NCBI GenBank assembly: GCA_034509925.1
Contig: CM067527.1
Coordinates: forward strand, 10,897,501 to 10,961,500
Origin: Hirudinaria manillensis
Taxonomy: Eukaryota > Annelida > Clitellata > Hirudinida > Hirudinidae
DNA: 64,000 nucleotides
Direction: 5' to 3'
Part shown: piece by piece, positions 1 through 11,460 of the stretch
Layout: each line of letters starts with the position of its first letter
How positions within the stretch are numbered: position 1 is the first letter of the stretch
Notes under the pieces: generated by a model
Databases searched by the model: none
What the model was told of the DNA's origin: nothing
The model's input: only the letters and a program-made list of their open reading frames with translations
Position numbers and translations under genes: made by a program

Positions 1-46
1 ATCTCTTCCATACATCTGTCTCAATCGTACTTTTCATCTTTTAGTC

Positions 47-245
47 AACCATCCATCCATCCGTCCATCCGTCCATCCATCCATCCGTCCATTCATCCAT
101 CCGTCCATCCATCCATCCATCCACCCGTCCGTCCGTCCGTCCACCCATCCATCCATCCATCCATCCATGGACGGACGTCCATCCATCCGTCTACCTATCA
201 ATTTAGCCCTCCGCCCATCCATCCATCACTCCATCCATCCACCCA
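47..245. repeat. CATC/CGTC tetranucleotide array
   Basis: Imperfect array of CATC units with interspersed CGTC and CACC. It stays open in several frames on both strands (SIHP-type or MDGW-type peptides) only because a 4-bp unit without stop codons reads through. A shorter related patch lies at 300-355. No gene is seen between here and 880. Confidence 0.95.
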
Positions 246-881
246 AATAACCATAAATTCTTTCCATTGTTCATATACCTCCTCATTAATATGCCACGCC
301 TTCATTCATTCATCTTCCGACGATCCATCCATCCATCTCTCCATCAGTCCATCCATTTGGCCAACATCTACGTAACACGGAGTAATTCATTATGCTCGTC
401 CCGTTCGCATTAACAATGTTTTTCAACAAAAAAATCATTATTAATACCCTCTAATTATTATATATTAATTTTAAATTATTATTTAATTATTTATAAATAC
501 TTTTAAAATACTTATTATGTTTAACAATCACAATAAAGAGTGCAGTCATCAACAACACTGCCATACGATTATCAGTATCGTATTCTTCATAATAAAAAAT
601 ATAATAAATAAAAAATATAATAAATAAATATCTAATATATTAAATCGATTTACTTAAAAGTCATCCAATGCAACTAAAATCTACGCTTTTCCAGTAGGGA
701 TGTCCTTATGACTCATCAATTTTCTTAGCCCCTCCCACCATTGGGGGGCTCAAACCCTTCAATCCATCCACTCTCTTTCTGTCTTTCTTCCATTCATCCT
801 TCAATCTTCTTCTTAAGAATGCAACATGATTCACGTCCCGAAATTGAAGACCATTGGGAAAAACCAGCATCAGGATCTCAA

Positions 882-934
882 AACAACAACAACAACAACA
901 ACAACACCAACAGCAACAACAACAACAACAACAG
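882..934. repeat. AAC trinucleotide array
   Basis: Near-perfect AAC repeat inside otherwise unique sequence that shows no splice structure or recognisable protein. The Asn/Thr/Gln runs predicted across it are read-through of the repeat. Confidence 0.9.
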
Positions 935-1137
935 CACAACGACACAACGATACGACCGTCATCCATCGCAGCCTCTACTCGGGATGTCTATACGACGGAA
1001 AGCTTCCGGCCAGCCGATTGACCGCCGTATTAAAAATGACGTCACCTGCGGTTCCAGTTCCGGTTCAGCGCTGGCAAGTGTCAATCGTATGCGACTTGTT
1101 AGATGACAACTGTGGTTCAACAGCCACTTTCGTCACC

Positions 1138-1145
1138 ATGGATGG

Positions 1146-1181
<36 letters not shown>

Positions 1182-1362
1182 ATGGATGGATGGATGGATG
1201 GATGGATGGATGGATGGATGGATGGATGGATGGATGGATGGATGGATGGATGGATGGATGGATGGATGGATGGATGAATGGACGGATGGATGAATGGACG
1301 GATGGACGGATGGATGGATGGATGGGTGGATGAATGGACGGATGGACGAGTGGATGGATGCA
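1138..1362. repeat. ATGG tetranucleotide array
   Basis: About 130 bp of perfect GGAT units followed by a degenerate part with GAAT and GGAC variants. The sharp start after CCATGGATGG and the decaying end suggest a perfect core with an ageing flank. Confidence 0.95.
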
Positions 1363-1498
1363 TTTTGAATAAATGAAGAAGCAAATATATTTAAAATAAA
1401 TTTTAAAATTGGAAAAGAAAAAGAATTGGACAAGAGCAACAGCCGATGAGAAATCGAGAAACTGGATCGATGGACAAACTTTCTCGTTTACCAACACC

Positions 1499-1577
1499 AT
1501 CATCGTCGTCGTCATCATCATAATCATCATCGTTGTCGTCGTCGTCATCATCATCATCATCATCATCATCGTCATCA
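1499..1577. repeat. TCA/TCG mixed trinucleotide array
   Basis: Alternating TCA and TCG units with a few TAA interruptions. It is one of many arrays in the window where the two units are interleaved (others near 13540, 14460, 15500, 18320, 18840 and 56110). Confidence 0.9.
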
Positions 1578-1707
1578 ATTCCAGTTTTTTCGTTCAAAAA
1601 ATCGTTGCCAGTGTAATTTGGAGTCATATTTCAACGGGCTTTTCATTTGAAGATCGTATGCCGTACGTGTCCTGAAATGCGATAAAAAGCAGATTAATGG
1701 GTGGATG

Positions 1708-2326
1708 GTGAGTGAGTGAGTGAGTGAGTGAGTGAGTGAGTGAGTGAGTGAGTGAGTGAGTGAGTGAGTGAGTGAGTGAGTGAGTGAGTGAGTGAGTGAG
1801 TGAGTGAGTGAGTGAGTGAGTGAGTGAGTGAGTGAGTGAGTGAGTGAGTGAGTGAGTGAGTGAGTGAGTGAGTGAGTGAGTGAGTGAGTGAGTGAGTGAG
1901 TGAGTGAGTGAGTGAGTGAGTGAGTGAGTGAGTGAGTGAGTGAGTGAGTGAGTGAGTGAGTGAGTGAGTGAGTGAGTGAGTGAGTGAGTGAGTGAGTGAG
2001 TGAGTGAGTGAGTGAGTGAGTGAGTGAGTGAGTGAGTGAGTGAGTGAGTGAGTGAGTGAGTGAGTGAGTGAGTGAGTGAGTGAGTGAGTGAGTGAGTGAG
2101 TGAGTGAGTGAGTGAGTGAGTGAGTGAGTGAGTGAGTGAGTGAGTGAGTGAGTGAGTGAGTGAGTGAGTGAGTGAGTGAGTGAGTGAGTGAGTGAGTGAG
2201 TGAGTGAGTGAGTGAGTGAGTGAGTGAGTGAGTGAGTGAGTGAGTGAGTGAGTGAGTGAGTGAGTGAGTGAGTGAGTGAGTGAGTGAGTGAGTGAGTGAG
2301 TGAGTGAGTGAGTGAGTGAGTGAGTG
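1708..2326. repeat. Perfect 619-bp GAGT microsatellite
   Basis: About 155 uninterrupted copies of GAGT (ACTC on the other strand). I see no interruption across the tract. Both flanks are unique: GGGTGGATGGTG on the left and GTAAGATAAG on the right. The unit is stop-free in some frames, giving a THSL-type pseudo-protein that is not a gene. Confidence 0.98.
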
Positions 2327-2595
2327 GTAAGATAAGAACAAATGAAAGCTGATGGGATCTTAAGGTAAGACAAACAGAAAAAAAAACAAGTATAAATCCT
2401 TCGACAAACGTCTGCTCGTGTTAGCGGTAAATGTTCCGAATATAAAGTGGTTTTAATTTGGAACTTGGAAGTTTAACTCAATTTTCTACGTCCGGAACGA
2501 AGGAATTGAATCTCTTAAAGTGATTATTGAACAAATGGCAGATACAATTTTGTCGAGTACTTTTGTGCACATCGCTGGAATTTCAAAAAATCTAA

Positions 2596-2641
<46 letters not shown>

Positions 2642-2690
2642 TTAATATTAATAATAACAATAATAATAATAATAATATTAATAATTGTTA
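2596..2690. repeat. TAA trinucleotide array
   Basis: AAT/TAA repeat with a perfect first half (about 14 units) and a degenerate second half. It is followed by AT-rich TTATTATTTA-type sequence to about 2890. Confidence 0.9.
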
Positions 2691-2984
2691 TTCTTTTTCC
2701 AGAGGGTAGCCTTTTTTTTTAATGTCATAGACGACATTTCAAGAAATATTTATTATTTATTTTGTTATTCATTTATTATTTATTTATTAATCATTTCGTC
2801 GCATATTTGTGGCTTCCATATGAAATTTCACAGAGTATTTATTATTATTATTATTTTATTGTTATTATTGTTTTTATTTATTATTATTATTCAAAGAAAA
2901 CATCCCCATCCCTGATTTACTGATCTCAGAACCAGCAGAGCAGATGGACGAGATAAGCCATCAAAAAAAAAAATGAATTCTTTG

Positions 2985-3270
2985 ACGTAGAATTCGTCCC
3001 GTAGCGAGGATTCGCATTCGTTCAGAAGTCTCTGAGTTCGAGTCCTGGCTCGGACCGCCATTTCGTCATTTGACTAGCGATTCACGTGACTGTATTCAAT
3101 GACTTATAATCGCACTTCAGGGTTTGCACCCAGCTCGACTATTGCGACCGGACTACTGGAATCACGCTCCACATAAATGCTTTTCGACTCCCTGAATACA
3201 GCGCTATATAAATTAAACAGCACTCTTCTCCCGAGTGGGCGGAGGATGGATAAAGGGGGGCCATCTTTGA
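2985..3270 (+). mobile_element. tRNA-derived SINE-like element
   Basis: The left part resembles RNA polymerase III internal promoter boxes: an A-box-like GTAGCGAGGATTCG near 3001 and a B-box-like GAGTTCGAGTCCTGG near 3033. The body ends with AGCGCTATATAAATT near 3201, a motif I remember from invertebrate SINE tails. I could not fold a proper cloverleaf, so a functional tRNA gene is unlikely. Boundaries are approximate and no second copy was seen in the window. Confidence 0.4.
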
Positions 3271-6106
3271 AGCAATGGAAAAGCAAAAGAATGAATTTTT
3301 AAGGAAAAATTTCAAGAACATTTAAAGGAGAATTGATGGCCGGCAGAGAAATCTCGAGGTTCGCAGCCATTTTCCGACCTCAATCATTATCATGCCCTGG
3401 AAAAGGTTGGTCGCTTCCGGATGTTTTTTCTCCAGTTGGAAATTTACAGTCCGGCGATGAGGTGTGCGCGCCCGGGTAACGCGAGGCTTTCCTCTGAAAG
3501 GAGATGTGTGCTCGTATGAGACCTGAGGGTACGATCCACCTTTCTTCATTCCTCCGTCCGTCCGTCCGTCTCACCGTTCTTTCCATCGTCTCTTGTTCAC
3601 TTCTGCAGGTTACCTTCGGAGACTGAGTGCCTCAATTAACATTAATTGATGCTGCCATTTTTGCTTTTATCAATTTTCTTCATTATCTTGACCGACAATT
3701 TTCTCTTCTCGTTCTCTTTATTGCATCCTCATCCATCCATCCATCCTTCCACCCACAGAAAGTTCAGCTCTGTAGGTCATTAACTTTATTCATCTACTTG
3801 TAACCCGAATCCACTTCCGTCTGACCATCCAACTATCTTCTCATTCATTGAACCTTCCTTCTTTCTTTCCTTTACTCTCCTCCTTCAGTAACGACGGTCT
3901 CTGCGTCTTCATTCGGACTTCCCACGGACGTGAAAGTTTTACGGAATTTCATTCCACGGAGGAGGTATAATATTCACCCGGAGTCTGCTCTCTAATTGAC
4001 TTCTTTTGTTGAACGTGGCTATCTTATCGACTGCTCTGGGATCACAGATCTCTTTGTCGTCCTTACTTCTTCCAGCTATTCTTTTCCATACTGTCAACGA
4101 TCTAGTTTGACAGTTCCATCGTAGATGTTTCCGATAATGGCATAAATCTCAGATTTTTAAAAACTCTCACTAGAAAAATTCGCTTCAAAAGTCCACAACC
4201 TCACTTCAATCACTCAGACAGAAAGACTTTTTCTTTCTTTCTTTCTTTTTTTTTCAAATGTATGGCCGACTACGTTTCATTTAATCTTGTTTCCCAGAAA
4301 TAATATTGAAATGTCGGCGTTCAAATTATTTTGCTGTTTAATCCATATGAAGAGACTCTTTTTATAAGAAAGCCCAATTTAATGAAACTTTTGACAGTCT
4401 ACAAATGTCGGAACTTCTTATTCGGGAATCTCATTTAAAAGCAGTTCAATAGAGAGCGCTTTATCTTTCCATTATCGGATGCATTTTCAAAGAATTTATT
4501 TGGGCGTTCGTTCATTTGATTTAAGAATATTTATTCACTAAATTTATTTTACTTGACGTTTATTCCAACAATTGTTTGCTCGGTAATTTAACAAACGTCA
4601 AATTTATTTTTAGTGCTAACTCGGGTTTCAATGAAGCGCTCAATTCACCTTTCATCATTTTCGAATGTAAACAAGCGTCGTTCTTTTCTATTTGCGGTCT
4701 TTTGGCGGCATCTTCTCTGATGGAATTTTTTTTCTCTTCGACAAAAATCGATCTTCCTACGTGAGCTTCTCAGTGAGCGGGAAAAGTCCTTTTGAATTTG
4801 AAAGCGAATTTCCGCCAGAGCTCATCTCCCGGCCATCTGTAACTTTAGCAGAAAAAAGTCCTCTGCAGCTCTCGGCGGGTTGTTTTTATCCCGATTCGAA
4901 TTCATCTAAGAAAAAATAAGAAGATTCTTATCAGACAGTCTTTTTTTTTTCAAGGCTTTCTTCGTCCGTGCATGCGTATTAATGAAAACCATTACGAAAT
5001 GAGATTCGTCTTCCTTTCCTCACCAGTCCCTCCAGAGAACTGGAATCTTCTCCGAAATACCTTACAAATTGGGTCCAGACCATCCCCCTCGACGCCTTCA
5101 TTCGATGCCATAAAAGAAGGCCGACGACTTAGGAAGATGAGCATCGTAGAATAATATTCCGATAGGGAATTGATGATGCCGAGAGCCGTGCCTAAGATTT
5201 CCATCGTCTCGCTCCTCCTACGTCCAACAATCATGCACCCTCAAGGTAGCAATAAAATCATTGAGCAGAAGGCAGATTGCCAGAAAACATGAAGACATAT
5301 TGCCTCGAGCAAACCGAGATAGACACACAATTCATAGCCAAGAATTACCTCCTGGCGGGAAAATTACAAAACGAAGCAGTCATTTTGCCAACATAATTCA
5401 GTTAATGATAAAGCATGGAGCCAATAACTCCACGGATTCCTAGGAACAAAAAAGTCGAGCCCTAAGCAAATCCCACAGCCACCCAAGTCCCCCAATGTTT
5501 GAAATTGTCGTATCGAAAAACGACGACAAATACCAAGTTGGCGTTTCGTAACACTCGCAGCTATCTCAGCCAATTACTAACCAAAACTAAAAACTTTAAC
5601 TGCACAGGGCACGCCTCTTAAGCTATCTAAACTTTTTCGCACACTCCCCTGGAAATTTATTAATCCGTCGCCTCCACCCCATTATGCCACTCAAGAGGTT
5701 TAGCTATGCAGATGGGCAAGTCTAACCAACAGATTTTTTACCCCAACTATTTTATAGAATCAGACATCAGAATAAACAAGACACATTCCACAAAAGGTTA
5801 TCAATCTCATGAACCAACAAGTGTAGAAAAAAAAACAAATAAAACCAGAATAATAATAATAATAGCAACAACACCTCATGAATAAGTAATATGTAGAAGT
5901 TTACTGGTAAATATGAGTACAATTTTTCATATTTTCATATTTTTGACTTCATTACAATGTAAACAACACCGAGAGAGAATCTCCCCCAAAGAAATTCAGT
6001 CTTCCAAATAGGTCACAAAAGTGACCTCCAAAGGTCACATGGGGACAAAGTCCAAATGGCCAATCAGTTTATCCAAGGGGTTGCAACCAATGGCTACGTC
6101 CATAAG
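3271..6106. other. Gene-poor intergenic region
   Basis: No open frame here has splice signals, a recognisable domain or protein-like composition. The longest frames (for example minus strand 4992-5234 and 3322-3549) look like chance frames. Contents are unique sequence, short CATCC patches near 3730 and 3545, and AT-rich sequence near 5830-5960. The end of the region should hold the 3' UTR of the minus-strand KHDC4 gene. Confidence 0.6.
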
Positions 6107-8160
6107 TCACTTGGAATCGACTTCATCTTCTTCTTCATCGTCGTCTTCACTTCCAGAACCATAATAGGCTGAAGCAATGGGAATAATTCAATCATTATTA
6201 TAGCATTAAAATTTTTATTAATAATCCTTAATTAAAATAATGTTTAACTGCATTAACATGAGTTTAATCTGATTGACAAGTTTGGGATTATAACGAGAAC
6301 AGGAGAGGGGGTGGTGCTCACCCACAACACTTTTTAAGGCACCCTGTACTTTCTTCGGTTGACTTGAAGATCCCTTGAGAGACGAATCCTTTGCGTCTTG
6401 AAAAAGATGAAAAGCTATTAGCATCGATCGTTACTCCAGAAAAAAGTATGACATAACTTTTGCTATTAATAGCAATTTAAATTAATTTTATAAATCAATT
6501 GACTTGATTTACAAGTAATTAAATATTCAGGTATTCTTCTCAAGAGAGGCACAAACATAGAGAAATATATTTCGACAAAAGCTACGCAGCAAAAGCTACG
6601 AGCGAGGCACTAACCCGTGTCGGGTCTCTTCCTCTTGAGGTTGACCACAGGGGTGGGCAACACGAAGCCCTCTGCATCCTTAGCTGGTCTGAAATTGATT
6701 GATTAGAGATGTCAATCATTCATTATTGATCCACCTTTATTATAATTAACCACTGTAGTTGAATAATTAAGCATCTGCTTATCATTAATCATTAACTATT
6801 CACGACAAAAAAATTTAAACAAATTCACACCAACCCTTGAGTAGATTTTGCGTCTTCTTTCAGCACATCCTTCTCGATCTTTGACGCTGGCAGCAAAGTT
6901 TCCTCTTGCTATTAGATCATGAAAAGTATCAATAATAACAATAATAATATTATTAATAATAATAATAATAATTGTTGTCTCAATTGGAAAAAATTTGTCT
7001 AAAAACCTCAACAATTCCATAAATTGGCAAATAGATCCAAAATTCTAATCAGACACTCCACAGTCATTTAAATGTCACCATTCACAACAAATCGAAATCC
7101 TTAATTCAGCGAAACAACTCGGCTCAAAAGCAAGAAACCGACCTCAGAAGTCTTCGAGTCGTGCAAATCGTTTTCATCGTCTTTACACTTCCTCTCCTCC
7201 TCCTCCTCTTCTTCCAACTTTTCCTGGAACCTCCTGCGAGTCCCCTTAGGCTCCCTGAAGGCGTCCGTCGCTTCCGGAGAGTCGGATCGTATGCACACCG
7301 GAGACGCGAGGTACTGCTCGTAGTAACTGAGGGCTACTGAAACTGATGAAATCTGTGTTGAGGAGGCCAGGGGGAGGCAGAACGAGAGGAAGAAGTACGA
7401 GGTTAGCAATCGTCAGCTCGATTTAAGTTTTTTTTAACTAATTCGAATAAATTTTAAACTTTCTCGACTTAAATGCTCGACATTAGCTCCGATCGAAAAT
7501 TCGGTCGATCCACGATACCTGGGTAGTCGGAGGAGGCGGCGGGGGCGGAGGAGGAGGCATCGCCGGGCAGAGGACGGGACCCCCGAACGCGGAGAGGCCG
7601 GTCGGCATTTGGAGTCTGCTCGGCGAGGCGAACGGGGCGGAGCTGCCGTTGTAGGACTGTCGAGTTCCCAGCGAAGGGGATTGGAAGGTCATCGAGGCAG
7701 GATTTGGAAGGAACGACGGAACTGAGGAAGCTGCCTGGCACGAGTACGGAAATCCTGGGCAGATAAGTAAATTAACATGATTTTAAAATATTTAACTATA
7801 ATCTTAACAATAATAATAATAATAAAGAAAATATTTCTAGCTTATTGGACTGTATTAGTTAAAAATGAGACTTATTAATTCCAACCAAAAATAAATGACA
7901 TATAAATTGTCGTAATAAATCATTGTGCAGGTTATAATTACCTTGAACTGACATAGAAGCAACCCATGCAGCCGGATTGGGCAGAGGAAATGCTGTTCAA
8001 AATAACGAACCAATTAAATCGATGTTAAAGGCGCTCATGAATATTTATTTCTAAGCACAAGTCCATCCACCCACAGCAGGTTTGGAAATGTCAATTTTGC
8101 ATAGCAATTAACAACTAACTTTAAAAGGCACCTCCTATGTTACACAGGTTAACTGTAGAC

Positions 8161-8191
<31 letters not shown>

Positions 8192-11100
8192 GGCCAACAA
8201 TGGTCAAGAAATGATTGTTGGTTTCATTGAAATGGTTAATTACTATTAAATTAATAAATAACAATTAATAAACTACCTGGTTGATGGAGACCAGCAAGCA
8301 TGGAAGCTGTTCCTGGGTTAACAGCAGGTGGCACAAGAGCCAGTGCTTGCTGGAAACTGGCATAATCTCTTTGGACCTGTTTTTGAATGGCAACCACAGA
8401 CATAACTACACTAATTAATTACTTTGATTAACATTTTAATGCAAACTAAAGACTATAATAAACAATAATTACAAAGTAATAAACTTAATAATAAACAAAT
8501 AAAAATCAAACTTCTCACCGTTTCAAGGAGATTCTGTGCCAATTGCTTGGCTTGCTGAAGTCCCACTTGATTGCTATGCCTGTAGTTGATGGAATGGAAT
8601 ATTGAATAATGGGAGAATGGTAACCAGTTCATTGATTAAGATATTGAACTGTAGCAAATAGTTTTCAATGGATGTTTTTTAGCTTAACATGTTAATTTTT
8701 ACTAGTTATTTTCTTAAATCTGCAAATTACTAGGAATAATTATCAGATAATCAATAGAAATTAATCTAACAAAACAGAAGTCCAAATCAAAAGCCTCTTA
8801 ACAGAAAACGCAATCAGCTTTTAACACCAAAATTCCACGAGTTCTATGCCTCACTCATGGCTTCTCCAACAGACCCAAACAAACAAATAAATAAATAAAC
8901 AAAGACAGGATAAGCAATCCCACGCCAGGGAATTTCCGAGTTATAATCTTATAAGCACGCACTGTAAGTAAATAAACATGGGCTCGAAAGCCTCTCTTCC
9001 CGAAGTCGGCTCTACGAAGCCCGATCCTTTACCCCGTAGCATGACCTTTGCCCCGGTCTCCAATTGGATGTGTTGCAAATAGGAACCCTGGTTGGATGGA
9101 AATGTTGATCATGTTTAATGAATGGTTAAGTAGTATGATGCAAATTAATTGTAATATAAAGTATCCTTTGACAAATGCTAAATAGATTAACATCTCATAT
9201 AAATTTAAATGCTAATATTATTATTATTATTATCACTAATATTATAAGCAGGCAAAATGCCAAATGTTGGACTTGATTTTAAAGAACTCTCTTAGAATAA
9301 TCTCAGCTTAAGTAGTAAAATTACAATGCTATAATTACTGTACTCACGACAACAGCGTGCAACTACTAACAACAGCGTCGCTAAGCAACTACCATTACTA
9401 CTATTATTACTTAACGATTTTAGTAATGAAAACACGTCTGCATCGGAATGCCGGAGACTAACGTTGGGTCCGAGGATTTTTTGTTTGACATCAAAGTTTG
9501 GTGGAGCGTGTTCTAAACCAACAAACAATTTATCTTGAACAAAAGCAAGCTGTGGTTATGTGTGAAAAAAACAATCATTTCAATGTTAATGACTGGAAAT
9601 GAATTTCATTTAATTTAAATTTAATAAATTATCAATCGATCAATCAATCAATCAAACAAAATCAATCACTCTTCAATAGCATCATCATCACCACCGCCAT
9701 CATCATCATCATAATTCAATTCCTACAGTACTGAACCTATTTAAGTTAAGCTTCCTTAAAACTCCTATGCAAGATTAAAACTTCTTGTTGCATATTAAAA
9801 GAACCAATACAACTAATTACTAACAACCTAAATTCTAATCCAATAAGAATTATATAAATCTTTTAAGCCAATTAACTGAATTAAATGTTGCAACTAACAT
9901 AGCAATAGCAAATATCTATTCTAAAATCAGCCTAGCATCCTCATCAACATCATCATATCCTCATAACATCATCGCATAATTATATTCATAATTATGAAAT
10001 GAAATCATAAAAATCTCGGTCGATTGCGACCGATACCGACCGGGGGTGCGGAGCTGTTGGCGGATGAGGCCGTGGACATGACGGTCCTGACGTTCGTGGT
10101 TCCGGAACTGATGGAGAGAGAGGAAAGGGGAATGCTGCACATGGAGTGGATGATGCTCGAGATCCGCTGGACCGCGACTGTCGGGAAGGAAAGTCACGTC
10201 ACAGATGTCATGGATGACGCATCGAATCGAGATTCGTCCGTCAACTTTTTGCAACGAGTGACATTAGCTCGGCTCAACTAAACCTTTGCTTAATTCGTTT
10301 TATATCTCATGTTCATTATAATAATATTATATTATAAATAACCAAATTAAAATATTGATTGTAATAGCTAAATTAAATCATTCATTGTAATAACCAAATT
10401 AAAACATTCATTATTATAACCAAATTAAAATTTAATAAAAAGCACTGTTGACTAACCATCAACGCTTTGTTGGTTTGGACCCTGCACTGACAAGTACAAC
10501 GGCCTCTCGCTGCAAATCAATCGAAACCAATTAAAAATCAATCACCAACCAACAATCAGTATTCGATCTATTTAACTATTTATAATTAATTGTGCTCATT
10601 TGATTATAACATCGTGGACACCTCACCCGGTGCTCGTGGCTTGCGTTCTCTCCTCGGAAGACATGAACCGACCCCTGGTGGCAACTTTTGCACCACTGAC
10701 TTTCAATATCTGCGATGAAGTTTCAACAGAGGTCGTGATGATGATCATGATGATAAAGTCATCCATAATTACATAAAGACAACCATAATTAATAACAAAA
10801 AACAAACATTCTTAACATTATATTCCCTGAGGCGACAAGGTCGAGAGGAATTTGAAATCAAAATTTGGTCATGAAACATCGTATGAATGCTTTCTCACGT
10901 CTTCTTGCGTGACGGATTTGGTGAGGAGGTTGCGACACGCGTACGTAATGTCGTTTATTTCTATCTCGCAAGAGAAAGCTTGGTTGTCGACGGAGGTCGA
11001 CATCGACGTCGTCCCGGCAGCGGTCGGCAAAGGAATGAAGTCCGCCTGTCGAGAATGGCAATGCTTCAAATATGACGGCTTTGTAAAAACATTTTTGACA

Positions 11101-11460
11101 AAGCCGAACGATTGAAACTTCACGAAAGCAAACACATTTCTAAGCATCAGACCATGCACACACACATACACACAAAAATCACATTTCAAATTGCACCAAT
11201 CTAAGATTCAAACACAACTCTTACCAAACTATCCTAAATCTTTAGCAACCATAACCAGGTTTAAAACCATTAAAAGCACCTTATTAGAAACCTCCTCTTT
11301 CTTGACAGTCACTAGCGGTGGCTCTTTGCTTTCATCCTCTGGATTGATCTTTCCTTCTGCAAGGAGCCTCGAGAAGACTTTGGCAGCCGCTTCTTTGGCA
11401 GCTTCGAGGCATTTGTCCCTTGACCTTGGCGTGGGATCGTCCCATTTCCGATGCTTGCCC
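6107..11460 (-). CDS. KHDC4: KHDC4/BLOM7-like KH-domain splicing factor (5' exon missing)
   Basis: Sixteen exons with consistent phase and GT-AG ends, 5' to 3': 11460-11280, 11045-10899, 10709-10627, 10509-10457, 10177-10041, 9549-9463, 9087-8963, 8579-8519, 8376-8277, 7992-7942, 7754-7519, 7352-7143, 6908-6835, 6688-6615, 6396-6322, 6168-6107 (TGA 6107-6109). This gives about 585 residues; the human protein is about 614. Family signatures are HRKWDDP near the start, [79 protein letters not shown] and SGREAFEPM, i.e. the tandem KH region. A Pro-rich middle follows, then an acidic [16 protein letters not shown] tail matching the human C-terminus. BLOM7 proteins act in the nucleus in pre-mRNA splicing. 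The first listed exon enters in phase 2, so a short start exon lies upstream of 11460 but could not be picked out. Confidence 0.92.

Noticed and set aside
1117..1578. SIHP/MDGW repeat proteins on both strands
   Set aside because: Translations of CATC/ATGG arrays; the same pseudo-proteins recur at 34-222 and 25953-26322.
1624..2373. 249-residue THSL-repeat protein on the minus strand
   Set aside because: Pure read-through of the stop-free GAGT microsatellite, equally open in other frames; no splice or start context.
3001..3065. Functional tRNA gene
   Set aside because: A-box and B-box-like motifs are present, but no acceptor stem and anticodon arm could be paired; better explained as a SINE head.
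4992..5234. 80-residue minus-strand frame with mixed composition
   Set aside because: No recognisable domain, no convincing splice partners, no neighbours; probably chance.
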